This document shows, piece by piece, positions 6,508-13,766 of a stretch of 31,241 nucleotides of DNA. Both the position numbers and the translations under genes were made by a program. The notes under the pieces were generated by a model that was given only the letters and a program-made list of their open reading frames with translations, was not told the origin of the DNA and did no database searches. The DNA is from CAYLMG01 sp964464635 (lineage in GTDB: Bacteria > Planctomycetota > Phycisphaerae > Sedimentisphaerales > Anaerobacaceae), in assembly GCA_964464635.1 (NCBI GenBank), contig CAYXGT010000022.1, positions 1-31,241 on the forward strand, read 5' to 3'. The first letter of the stretch is position 1; every line of letters starts with the position of its first letter.

Positions 6508-7866
6508 TTAATAATTACCATCCTGCTGCTGACCGTTTGTTTCGCTGCTGTGGTCGCTATAATCGATATTATTAGGTTCATCAACAATCGGTGTTGTTGT
6601 GTGCTTTCTTCTAAGCTCATTTACTATATCGATATTAGGCTTTCCCCCGGAAGAAACTGTCGGAGTCAGGATAAAAAGAACCTCTTTTCCCCTTTCCTCG
6701 AAGTCCTTGCTCGAGAAGAGAATACCTAAAATGGGTATGTCCTTGAGGAAAGGGACACCGCGAACTACCGAGCGTTTTTCAGTTTTTGTAATGCCGCCTA
6801 TAACCAGGCTTTCTCCCTCCCTGATGCGGTTCTCCTTGTTGGTGACCTGCCTTTTTGTAACTATTGGTATCTGCTTTACACCCTCAGGTGTTGACTTCGA
6901 GCCTATAAGAGCTGTCGTCTCCAGGCCTATGTAACCATCGGCAAATACATGCGGTGTAATCTTGAGTGAATCAACCACATCAATGTATTGAGTAGAAATG
7001 GTATACCTCTGGGAGACAGGGTCATAGATTTCCACCTGTTCGAGAGGCACATGCTCGCTTGTCAAAATTTCAGCGGTCTTGCCGTTGACAACCTCCAGTG
7101 TCGGGTTCATAAGAATTTTCAGGTAACCTCGTGAAATCAGCACATCTACTAATGCCTTGAACTCATGGCCGAGGATACCTTCATTTCTGACGTACCCTGT
7201 TTTAAGTCCGAAAGTAGCTCTTGCGGCATCCCTTAATGCTGCTCCCGGAAAGGCAGGGTATATCGTTCCGTCGGACCTTTTGCCGCCAAGACTTATTCTT
7301 TCGCCGAAAAGATTCTCGATAAGTAACGTCGTCTCCCAGTCCATAGTAATATCTGAATAAACTTCCGATATCAGGCAGTCGATTCTGACCTGAATCGGGG
7401 GAATATCAACCATTTCCAGCGTCTGCAGAACCGCCTGTGTGTCTTCTCGGGTTGGACATCTTACGACCAACTGATTGGTTGCAGGCATACTGCTGACAGT
7501 ATAGTCGGTGACGGTGCTTGACTTTCCTTTCTCATCGAAAAGCTTCGTGGCAAACTGTTTATGGATGAGCTGCTCCAGCTCAACGGCGGTATGATACTTG
7601 CAGAAGTAAAACAGCTTAAATTCAGGTGCGCCGCCGACCATCTGCTCCAATATTAAGGGCTCAGTCATGTAAACATCGGGTTTCGGATACGAAGGTTCCG
7701 CCGGCTCGATTTCGCTTATCTCTTTAAGAATTGCCCTCTGGTGCAGCTCGGTCGTTTTCTCGTCGAAAAAGTTTCCACAGCCGCTGTATAGCAGCAAAGG
7801 TATTGATAGCAGGATTAACCTGATGTAGAGCGGGGTGCTGAATATTTTAATATTTGCCCTGTTCAT
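6508..7866 (-). CDS. Solitary secretin-domain (GspD/PilQ-like) lipoprotein
   Basis: Secretins form gated outer-membrane rings for type II/III secretion and type IV pili. This 452-residue protein starts with a signal sequence (hydrophobic 13-27) and a lipobox-like YSGC (Cys30). Residues about 78-165 resemble an N-domain that packs rings (FCKYHTAVELEQLI ... NQLVVRCPTREDTQAVLQTLEMVDIPP); about 165-420 is the secretin beta-barrel domain with QVRIDCLISEVYSD, RIREGESLVIGGI and VPFLKDIPILGILFSSK...EVLFILTP, diagnostic motifs. The tail of about 35 residues is polar. It is shorter than classical GspD (about 650) with fewer N-domains. No pilus or secretion ATPase gene is adjacent, so its partners are elsewhere. 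ATG 7866 is taken; GTG 7872 two codons up is possible. Neither has a good ribosome binding site. Confidence 0.88.
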   Translation of the reverse strand: MNRANIKIFSTPLYIRLILLSIPLLLYSGCGNFFDEKTTELHQRAILKEISEIEPAEPSYPKPDVYMTEPLILEQMVGGAPEFKLFYFCKYHTAVELEQLIHKQFATKLFDEKGKSSTVTDYTVSSMPATNQLVVRCPTREDTQAVLQTLEMVDIPPIQVRIDCLISEVYSDITMDWETTLLIENLFGERISLGGKRSDGTIYPAFPGAALRDAARATFGLKTGYVRNEGILGHEFKALVDVLISRGYLKILMNPTLEVVNGKTAEILTSEHVPLEQVEIYDPVSQRYTISTQYIDVVDSLKITPHVFADGYIGLETTALIGSKSTPEGVKQIPIVTKRQVTNKENRIREGESLVIGGITKTEKRSVVRGVPFLKDIPILGILFSSKDFEERGKEVLFILTPTVSSGGKPNIDIVNELRRKHTTTPIVDEPNNIDYSDHSSETNGQQQDGNY

Positions 7867-7910
7867 AACCACCGGCTATTGAATTATACCCTTCACTCCT
7901 TCAAATAACG

Positions 7911-7939
7911 ATTATATACGCGCTTTGCATTATTTTCAA
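7911..7939 (-). promoter_or_regulatory. Predicted promoter of the secretin gene
   Basis: Minus-strand TTGAAA (7939-7934) and consensus TATAAT (7916-7911), 17-base spacer. It overlaps the divergent rimO promoter: the rimO -35 lies in this spacer, so the two polymerases would exclude each other. Confidence 0.7.
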
Positions 7940-7953
7940 GGTTATTTTATAAT
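7925..7953 (+). promoter_or_regulatory. Predicted promoter of rimO
   Basis: TTGCAT (7925-7930) and consensus TATAAT (7948-7953) with a 17-base spacer; start expected near 7960, giving a leader of about 65 bases. Confidence 0.72.
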
Positions 7954-8025
7954 ATTAATTTCTGATAAACGCCTGATACAAGCACTAAAGTTTGTATTTT
8001 ACCGTTATCTTAAAAAATTTTCATT

Positions 8026-9375
8026 ATGGCAAAAAAAGCAAATCCGAAACTGACAGTGGGCTTTGTGGCTCTCGGCTGCCCGAAGAACGTCGTTGACAGC
8101 GAAAAGATGCTGGCCGAAATCGTAAAAGCGGGCTTCTTTCTAAGCTCCGAGATTGACGATTCCGATGTTGTTATCATCAATACCTGCGGCTTTATTGCAC
8201 CAGCCAGGGCCGAAGCCATCGAGGTTATACAAAATGCCGTTGCTTTGAAAAATAAAGGCAGGGTAAAAAAGGTAATCGTTACAGGGTGTCTTCCTGAATG
8301 GATTGGAGAGAAACTTTTTAAAAAGGTTGACGGTATCGATGCGATAGTCGGCCTTGACCGGCGAAACGATATAGCACAAATTATAGAAAAGACCATTGTC
8401 AGCCAAAAGCCGCTCGCCTTTCTGGAAAAAAGCAGCACACCTGTTTCTGTTAATGACGACAGGGCCAGGCTGCTGATTGGCCCGCCGCACAGGGCATATC
8501 TTCGAATAAGCGAAGGCTGCAGCCGGAACTGCTCATTCTGCACAATACCTTCTATCAGAGGACCATTCAGAAGCAAGCCGCAACAGCTCGTACTTGCCGA
8601 AGCAAAAGAGCTTGCCGAATCAGGCGTTGTGGAGCTCAATATAATCGGCCAGGACACGACGAACTGGGGCGCGGACTTAAAAATAAAAGACGGACTCGCC
8701 CTTCTGGCAGAGGAACTTGACAAAATCGATGGGCTCGAATGGCTGAGACTTCTTTATCTTTATCCAGCAGGTATCACAGAAAGATTGATTGAGACTATAG
8801 CGAAAAGCAAAAAGTTCACTCATTACCTCGATATTCCGATTCAGCATATCAACGATGACATTTTAAGAAAGATGCGCCGGCCGGACAGCGAAGAGCAAAT
8901 TTGCCGGCTGATTGAGAAACTCAGGAAAGCTATACCGGAGGTAGTCCTGCGAACAACTCTTATTGTCGGTTTTCCCGCCGAGACAGAGGAGCAATTTGAC
9001 CAGCTTGTCAAATTCGTAAAATGGGCCCGCTTTGATGCACTCGGCTGTTTCAAATATTACCAGGAGCAGGGTACACAAGCCGCCCAGATGCCCAGCCAGG
9101 TGCCGGAGGACATAAAGAACAAGCGATTTAAAGAGCTGATGCTCGTCCAGCAGCAAATAGCCTTCGCCAAAAACAAACAAAGGATAGGCACGGTGCTGCG
9201 ATGCCTGGTCGATTCGTCAAATACAGACGGCAGGGGCAAGGCACGATTTTATGGTCAGGCCCCTGAGATTGACAGTATATGTATAATAAAGAACTGCTCG
9301 GCAGAGCCGGGACAATTTATAAGCACAACTGTTGAAGACACAAAAGACTATGATTTAATCGTCAGGCAAATTTAA
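8026..9375 (+). CDS. rimO: Ribosomal protein S12 Asp methylthiotransferase
   Basis: RimO is a radical-SAM enzyme that adds a methylthio group to the conserved Asp of ribosomal protein S12. The 449-residue protein has the N-terminal MTTase domain with three cluster cysteines (Cys18 in LGCPKN, Cys54 in NTCGF, Cys88 in TGCLPE), the radical-SAM CX3CX2C motif (Cys165, Cys169, Cys172 in CSRNCSFC), and a C-terminal TRAM-like segment (about 385-449) for substrate binding. LGCPKNxVDSE is the signature that separates RimO from MiaB. ATG 8026 gives the expected N-terminus, but there is no clear Shine-Dalgarno sequence before it. Its function is with the ribosome, unrelated to the divergent secretin. Confidence 0.95.
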   Translation: MAKKANPKLTVGFVALGCPKNVVDSEKMLAEIVKAGFFLSSEIDDSDVVIINTCGFIAPARAEAIEVIQNAVALKNKGRVKKVIVTGCLPEWIGEKLFKKVDGIDAIVGLDRRNDIAQIIEKTIVSQKPLAFLEKSSTPVSVNDDRARLLIGPPHRAYLRISEGCSRNCSFCTIPSIRGPFRSKPQQLVLAEAKELAESGVVELNIIGQDTTNWGADLKIKDGLALLAEELDKIDGLEWLRLLYLYPAGITERLIETIAKSKKFTHYLDIPIQHINDDILRKMRRPDSEEQICRLIEKLRKAIPEVVLRTTLIVGFPAETEEQFDQLVKFVKWARFDALGCFKYYQEQGTQAAQMPSQVPEDIKNKRFKELMLVQQQIAFAKNKQRIGTVLRCLVDSSNTDGRGKARFYGQAPEIDSICIIKNCSAEPGQFISTTVEDTKDYDLIVRQI

Positions 9376-9393
9376 TGATGTGCTTTTATAAGT

Positions 9394-9427
9394 AAAAATA
9401 CCTCCCCTGGCCGAGCCAGGGGAGGTA
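9394..9427 (-). terminator. Strong hairpin terminator between rimO and the PEP-CTERM gene
   Basis: A perfect 13-bp stem (9399-9411 with 9415-9427, 3-base loop CGA) rich in GC. On the minus strand it is followed by five T residues (complement of 9394-9398), so it ends the PEP-CTERM transcript; on the plus strand it lacks a T tract but could still protect or end the rimO message. Confidence 0.85.
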
Positions 9428-9487
9428 AGTTCTAACACCTTATCTGTTTACTCTCAAAGAATAAACAGAGTCTTTCTTCTACTTCTT

Positions 9488-10291
9488 CTACGATTTCCTT
9501 CGTCTTAGCAATGCCAGAGAGCCAAGGCCCAAAAGGACCATTGTCGCCGGCTCGGGTACTATGTCCGGACCCAATGCATAAATGTCCGCAATGTCATCAC
9601 AGGAAAGCGCGTCGCTATAAATCTCGAACTGTTCAATTTCACCAAGAAAGGTAGGATCGGACCAGGTACTCTTGGCCAAATAGGCGTGAGCGTTGCTGAC
9701 GTTGGCAAGCGAATTGTTCAGGACAACACCCATACCTTGAAGCACTCCATCTATATACAGTGTCAACATAACTTGATCACCGGCACAGCAATCAGAAACA
9801 GGACCCAAAGTCAGTACATATTGATGCATTAGATCATCATTGAGCTCCGGCCCGAGTTGACCAATTTCACCGCTGGGACCCTTAATCAGCGACTTAGTAA
9901 CGTTGTCCTGACGTGAGGTGGCGATAGCGATGTAATCGATTCCTTCCCACCCATCTTTAGTATCACCAAGTGCAGCTGTCATAGACCAGCCCTGGTCAAC
10001 GGAACTCTGGGTCGACCACAATACCAATGAGACTGCGTCATAGGTGTTAATGCCTATTGCTGGACCATCAATATCCAGATAGTCGCCATCGGCAGAAGTG
10101 ACAAGCTTGCCGCCTGTAGCTCCAGTTATTCCGCCATACGGCGTACCGACAATACCGCTATCAGAGTTCAATCCGGTAGGGTTCGTGGCAGTTCTATTGA
10201 AGTTCCACTTATGAACCAGGGTAGCCTGGGCACTTCCTGACATTAGAGCTAAGAATAAAATCAAAGAAATAAACAGAATACACTTTTTCAT
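9488..10291 (-). CDS. PEP-CTERM-anchored LamG-like secreted protein
   Basis: A 267-residue surface or exported protein. It has a Sec signal peptide (MKKCILFISLILFLALMSG..., cleavage near SAQA, residue 23), a LamG/concanavalin-like beta-sandwich domain (about 25-240: LVHKWNFNRT, GDYLDIDG, VSLVLWST, LTLYIDGVLQG, GEIEQFEIYSDALS, typical of the LamG_3 type), and a C-terminal PEP-CTERM signal: VPEPAT motif, hydrophobic stretch and terminal RRRK (about 244-267). PEP-CTERM proteins are cut and sorted by an exosortase at the inner membrane. The fold often binds carbohydrate, but the ligand is unknown. ATG 10291 has GAGGAG about 8 bases upstream. It is monocistronic, with a long structured leader and a strong terminator. 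Confidence 0.92.
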   Translation of the reverse strand: MKKCILFISLILFLALMSGSAQATLVHKWNFNRTATNPTGLNSDSGIVGTPYGGITGATGGKLVTSADGDYLDIDGPAIGINTYDAVSLVLWSTQSSVDQGWSMTAALGDTKDGWEGIDYIAIATSRQDNVTKSLIKGPSGEIGQLGPELNDDLMHQYVLTLGPVSDCCAGDQVMLTLYIDGVLQGMGVVLNNSLANVSNAHAYLAKSTWSDPTFLGEIEQFEIYSDALSCDDIADIYALGPDIVPEPATMVLLGLGSLALLRRRKS

Positions 10292-10634
10292 CTTACACTC
10301 CTCTTCTTAAAATACTTGTAAGTAATTTCTATGTTTTGGTTACACACCAAAACTTTCGCTGCTCTCAACAGGCATAAGGTTGTTTCTGCATCGCCTGTTT
10401 CGAACAACGCCAAAAATTAAAGCTCACCGCACTCTTTCCCGCTCTGCATCCTTAAGAAGGTGCCACTCACCTCTTTACCTTTACCAATCAAAACGGGCTC
10501 GTACATGAGACTCTAATATTTATCTGTTGGAAGTGTGCTATTCTTGTAACACCATTGACATGAAAATAACACCCTTCTCCACAGAAAAACTCTACGACTG
10601 TCAATACAGCAGCTTCAGTCTTAAGTTCTTTTCT
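10292..10634 (-). ncRNA. Long structured 5' leader of the PEP-CTERM gene (candidate cis-regulatory RNA)
   Basis: If the promoter at 10641-10669 is used, about 340 bases of untranslated leader precede the PEP-CTERM ATG. It holds several hairpins: an 8-bp perfect stem GTTTTGGT-TACAC-ACCAAAAC (10333-10353), a 7-bp stem AACAGGC/GCCTGTT (10367-10373 with 10393-10399), and near 10451-10480 an AAGA-GGTG/CACC-T-TCTT hairpin (read on the minus strand) that can be enclosed by a CCCGT/GCGGG stem. No coding frame with a plausible start is present. I do not recognise a known riboswitch. Hairpins are seen; a regulatory function is inferred. Confidence 0.35.
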
Positions 10635-10640
10635 ATTTCC

Positions 10641-10669
10641 TTTATATTAGATTGCAACACATTTGTAAA
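10641..10669 (-). promoter_or_regulatory. Predicted promoter of the PEP-CTERM gene
   Basis: Minus-strand TTTACA (10669-10664) and TATAAA (10646-10641), 17-base spacer. No other well-spaced pair was found closer to the gene, which makes the leader unusually long. Confidence 0.5.
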
Positions 10670-10883
10670 GAAAAATCTGAAAATTTATGAAAAAAATTAA
10701 AAATAAACTAATTATTCGCCTAAAAACAGTCATCCTGCCATTTTTTTCATTATATCCCGGAAATCATAAATATAGGGCCTTTTTACGTTTTCAACACACA
10801 AATCAGGGAAAAACACCGTCTTTTTCTACTTTCACACCAGTAACACTAATCTTTCACCTTATAAATCCCATTGTTCAGACTAA

Positions 10884-11129
10884 AAACTCATAGACTTCGG
10901 TTTTAGAATCGTCGGCAATATCTGCTGCCGTTCGACAGACTACAGTGGCGACGACAAGGTAACATTCGAAGATTTTGCCGTCTTCGCATCCGACTGGTGG
11001 CTTGCCGAGCCCGCGGGCGAGGTCAGTCCATCGGATTTAAATTGTGATGCGAATGTCAATATCATCGATTTGGAAATCTTCTGCAGCCAGTGGCTCAACG
11101 ACTTCAATTACAATTGTCTCGGCGACTAA
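10884..11129 (+). pseudogene. C-terminal remnant of a SUMF1-like/dockerin protein
   Basis: An open stretch of 81 codons after an in-frame TAA (10881) and ending at TAA 11129; it has no ATG or ribosome binding site at its head. Its end is a two-repeat dockerin-type module: DYSGDDKVTFED and DLNCDANVNIID each match the calcium-loop pattern D-x-N/S-x-D-x6-D, each followed by a helix ending in W (FASDWW, FCSQWL). The first visible residues, DFGFRIV, resemble the end of a formylglycine-generating-enzyme (SUMF1) domain, which in planctomycetes often precedes such tails. The upstream part of the gene is gone; the bases before 10884 are AT-rich and show no continuation in another frame. Best read as a deletion relic. 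Confidence 0.7.
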
Positions 11130-11147
11130 GCATAATAGATAGAAAGA

Positions 11148-11597
11148 CTACTTGAACCATTCGTACATAAGATAATGGTCCCTGTTCATACCGAGACTTT
11201 CATAAACCTTCTGAGCGCCCGCATTTTTCTTATCTACATACAGCCGCAAACCCATAAACTCATCTGAGTTTTCGACCCTCTGTCTTAAATATTCGTACAG
11301 CTTCGTAAATACACCTTTTTTACGGGCCTCAGGTATAACATATAATGAATGAATCCAAAGGACTGTCCCATTCCGCCAGTCACTCCACTCAGGAATTGTC
11401 AAAAGCATGCCGACCGCCCTGCCGTTCTCTTGCGCAATATAATATGTCCCCCTGCTCTTATCCTCGAATACAGCCTTTACTGCCCTTCCCAATATATCCC
11501 CATCGAGAGCCAAATCCTCGGTCTCTTTTGCCATTCTAAGCTGAAAATCAACTATTACCTCAATATCCTTTACCCCGCCCTGCCGAATCGTTATCAT
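11148..11597 (-). CDS. GNAT-family N-acetyltransferase
   Basis: GNAT enzymes transfer an acyl group from acetyl-CoA to an amine; the substrate here cannot be told. The 149-residue protein starts at ATG 11597 (GAGGA about 7 bases upstream), giving MITIRQGGVKDIEVI, a normal GNAT beginning. The frame is open a further 28 codons, but that would nearly reach the divergent gene. Seen: YYIAQENGRAVGMLLTI (beta4), LWIHSLYVIPEARKKGVFTKLYEYL, where R-K-K-G-V is a variant of the acetyl-CoA-binding Q/RxxGxG/A motif, and LRLYVDKKNAGAQKVYESLGM, the typical C-terminal N-x-A-x-x-x-Y-x-x-x-G-F/M motif. Divergent from the DUF362 gene with 89 bp between. Confidence 0.88.
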   Translation of the reverse strand: MITIRQGGVKDIEVIVDFQLRMAKETEDLALDGDILGRAVKAVFEDKSRGTYYIAQENGRAVGMLLTIPEWSDWRNGTVLWIHSLYVIPEARKKGVFTKLYEYLRQRVENSDEFMGLRLYVDKKNAGAQKVYESLGMNRDHYLMYEWFK

Positions 11598-11686
11598 AAT
11601 AATATCCTCGAATTTACATTTAAGGAAACCTGCAATCCATACGATAATATTATCAGGGGTTGGAGTAAAAAACTCGAGCATTTTTT

Positions 11687-12481
11687 ATGAGCAAAGTCGC
11701 GAAGGTAAAATTCACAAGTTACGCCGAAAGCGTTAAAAAAGCCTTAAATATCATTGGGGCTGCGGATGTCCTTCCGAGAAAAGGCCTGATTATTATCAAG
11801 CCTAATCTAATCAATGCCGAAGGCCCGCCCGTGACAACACCCGTCGAGATGGTAGAAGCTGTGTATCTATTCTGCAGACACTGCCGGCCCGACGTAAAAA
11901 TTATCATCGGCGAAGGCTGCGGCAAGGGAGCAACAGATGTCACCTTCAAACTCAACGGGTACAACACGCTCGCCCAAAGATACAAAATCGAGCTGCTCGA
12001 TTTTAACAACTGCGAAACCGTACTGCTGAAAAATGACAAAGCCTTCCAGCTCAAAGAATTTCATATTCCGAAGATTGTTCAAAATGCGTTTGTGATTTCC
12101 GTACCGGTCTTAAAAGACCACAGCTTTACCACGACAACCATCTCGATGAAAAATATGTTCGGAATCGCCCCCCCTGCCCATTACAAAGGCTCGTGGAACA
12201 AATCCGAGCTGCATTCACCTTCGACACACAAATCGGTAGTTGACGTCTGCCTTTACAAAAAGCCTGACCTCTGTGTCGTTGACGCCGTCGTCGCCCTCAA
12301 AGGCTCACATCTTGCAGGTCATAAACAAAGACTCGGCCTTATACTTGCCGGCCTTGACTGCGTCGCCGTCGATGCCATTGGCAGTGAGCTGCTCGGCCAT
12401 AACCGCAGAGAAATCGAATACCTCAGGCTCGCCGATGACCTCCTGGGGAGTATGACGGACATCCAGGTCTGGGAAAGATAA
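11687..12481 (+). CDS. DUF362 domain protein
   Basis: A 264-residue protein with the DUF362 pattern: VLIKPNL-like segment (IIIKPNLINAEGPPVTTPVEMVEAV, about residues 35-59), GEGCGKGATD, VISVPVLKDHSFTTTTISMKNMFG (about 136-159), DLCVVDAVVALKGSH and ILAGLDCVAVDAIGSELLG. The biochemical role of the family is largely unknown; some members are fused to ferredoxin domains, but no 4Fe-4S CX2CX2CX3C cluster is present here. It is shorter than many members (about 300-400). The ATG at 11687 has no strong ribosome binding site. Soluble, with no signal sequence. It may share a control region with the divergent acetyltransferase. Confidence 0.85.
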   Translation: MSKVAKVKFTSYAESVKKALNIIGAADVLPRKGLIIIKPNLINAEGPPVTTPVEMVEAVYLFCRHCRPDVKIIIGEGCGKGATDVTFKLNGYNTLAQRYKIELLDFNNCETVLLKNDKAFQLKEFHIPKIVQNAFVISVPVLKDHSFTTTTISMKNMFGIAPPAHYKGSWNKSELHSPSTHKSVVDVCLYKKPDLCVVDAVVALKGSHLAGHKQRLGLILAGLDCVAVDAIGSELLGHNRREIEYLRLADDLLGSMTDIQVWER

Positions 12482-12515
12482 CCGCAATTTTACACATCTC
12501 CTACATCAGCCGCAT

Positions 12516-12541
12516 CAATTATTATAACAGAACAATAATTG
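12516..12541. repeat. AT-rich inverted repeat before the Cys-motif gene
   Basis: CAATTATT (12516-12523) and AATAATTG (12534-12541) form a perfect 8-bp inverted repeat with a 10-base spacer. There is no T tract on either strand, so it is not a standard terminator; it could be an operator for the gene at 12614. Confidence 0.35.
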
Positions 12542-12613
12542 CTGCCGAATACTGCGAAAAAATTCAGGGATTTTATGATAGACCATAACCTGCACCAAAC
12601 GTAAAATCATCTT

Positions 12614-13387
12614 ATGGACAAGGAACACATCAAAAAACTTGCTGAAGACCCGAGATTTATTCCGGGCATCTATAATTACTGCGACCGCTGGTGCGAGCGC
12701 TGCCCGCACACTTCTATGTGTATGAACTTCGCATTAAGCGAAGAAGAATTTTCTGACCCCCAAACTCACGACATAAACAACGAGGATTTCTGGCAAAAAA
12801 TACATGAAGTCTTTCAAACTACTCTTGAAATGCTGAAAGAAACCGCGCAGGAAATGGGCATTGACATTGATTCTCTCGATGACAAGGATGACTCTGACGA
12901 CGAGAACAATATCGATAATATCACTGAAAATCACCAATGCTGCCGGGCAGCACAAGACTACAGTCAAATGGTAAAAAACTGGTTCGATTCAGCAGACAAT
13001 TTATTTACGCAAAAGGCCGATGAGCTGGGTCTGCAGGCACAACTTGAACTACCATCCTGTGAGCCTCAGGCAGAAGCTCACGAACTAAAAGATGCAGTGG
13101 ACGTAATCCGCTGGTACCAGCATTTTATATACATCAAACTGAAAAGAGCTGTCAGCGGAACTTTAAGAGATACCATTGAGGAAGATTTCAATGATTCAAA
13201 CGGTTCGGCCAAGGTGGCTTTGATAGCGATAGACCGCTCGATTGCCGCCTGGAGTCAATTACGAAGGATTTTCACTGAACGCGATGATGATATCCTCGAC
13301 ATACTCGTTCACCTTGACCGTTTGCGCCGCAAAACCGAAAAAACATTCCCTTCCGCAAGGGCTTTTATCCGGCCAGGCTTCGATTAG
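12614..13387 (+). CDS. Uncharacterised protein with N-terminal CX3CX2CX5C motif
   Basis: A 257-residue soluble protein of unknown function. Near the N-terminus is YCDRWCERCPHTSMC (Cys23, Cys27, Cys30, Cys36), four cysteines that could hold zinc or an iron-sulfur cluster. A highly acidic linker follows (about 88-104, DDKDDSDDENN), then a Cys-Cys pair in HQCCRAAQDY, and a helical C-terminal domain (about 110-250) with VIRWYQHFIYIKLKRA and a second helix pair ending KTFPSARAFIRPGFD. I recall conserved hypothetical proteins starting with a similar YCDRWCERC signature, but I know no assigned role. The ATG has no clear ribosome binding site. It stands alone between DUF362 and the tRNA. Base composition looks like that of its neighbours. 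Confidence 0.8.
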   Translation: MDKEHIKKLAEDPRFIPGIYNYCDRWCERCPHTSMCMNFALSEEEFSDPQTHDINNEDFWQKIHEVFQTTLEMLKETAQEMGIDIDSLDDKDDSDDENNIDNITENHQCCRAAQDYSQMVKNWFDSADNLFTQKADELGLQAQLELPSCEPQAEAHELKDAVDVIRWYQHFIYIKLKRAVSGTLRDTIEEDFNDSNGSAKVALIAIDRSIAAWSQLRRIFTERDDDILDILVHLDRLRRKTEKTFPSARAFIRPGFD

Positions 13388-13479
13388 CGCATTTTTTTAA
13401 AAAAATCCCCCTTGCAAGGCCAATTAGAAGAAATATACTATGTTACCAGAAACCGGCAACTAACGACCAGCAACTAATT

Positions 13480-13551
13480 GCGGGCGTAGCTCAGTGGTAG
13501 AGCGTCACGTTGCCAACGTGAATGTCGTGAGTTCAAGTCTCATCGCCCGCT
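13480..13551 (+). tRNA. tRNA-Gly (anticodon GCC)
   Basis: Cloverleaf seen directly: acceptor stem GCGGGCG (13480-13486) pairs with CGCCCGC (13544-13550), discriminator T13551, D-arm AGCTCAGTGGTAGAGC, anticodon stem TCACG/CGTGA around loop TTGCCAA with anticodon GCC (13512-13514), and a T-loop GTTCAAGTC. The 3' CCA is not encoded. It reads glycine codons GGC and GGU. Confidence 0.97.
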
Positions 13552-13696
13552 TTAGTTTAGAGCATAAGAGTCCGCTGCTTGTGATTTTTGACTTGTGCAC
13601 TAACATAGTATCGGTGAGTTACCAACTAAATTTAGTTTGGCGCTGGTCTCCGTTAAATTTGGGCATGGATTACTACAGGCCCGGAATCGAAGAGAC
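13552..13696 (+). other. Spacer between tRNA-Gly and the terminator before trigger factor
   Basis: About 145 bases with no good ORF. It contains an AT-rich palindrome (AACTAAATTTAGTT, near 13624-13637). Because a terminator follows at 13697, this is either the tRNA 3' trailer, a small RNA, or the leader of tig. A TTGACT at about 13586 has no well-placed -10. Confidence 0.4.
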
Positions 13697-13727
13697 AGGC
13701 TAAGGGCAAAGCCCTGTAGCCTTTTTT
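13697..13727 (+). terminator. Intrinsic terminator between tRNA-Gly and trigger factor
   Basis: AGGCTA-AGGGC-AAA-GCCCT-G-TAGCCT: an 11-bp stem with one bulged G and a 3-base loop, followed by T residues at 13722-13727. Only about 40 bases separate it from the tig ATG, so either tig has a promoter in that gap or transcription must read through. Confidence 0.85.
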
Positions 13728-13766
13728 GTTTGTCAAAACGAACTTAAAACCGTAAGGAACCAAAAA

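Noticed and set aside
8010..8723. 237-codon minus-strand ORF opposite rimO
   Set aside because: Ser-rich shadow of rimO with no motif or ribosome binding site.
10555..10560. Plus-strand TTGACA in the gap before the dockerin relic
   Set aside because: No -10-like hexamer lies 15-19 bases downstream, and no intact gene follows.
10687..10893. 68-codon plus-strand ORF in the AT-rich gap
   Set aside because: Low-complexity Lys/Ile/Phe composition, no ribosome binding site and no recognisable domain; it also does not continue into the dockerin frame.
13391..13406. ATTTTTTTAAAAAAAT palindrome after the Cys-motif gene
   Set aside because: A pure A/T palindrome with no GC stem; it is unlikely to be a functional terminator on its own.
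13494..13703. 69-codon plus-strand ORF starting inside tRNA-Gly
   Set aside because: It starts inside the tRNA and ends within the terminator stem, so it is not a plausible gene.
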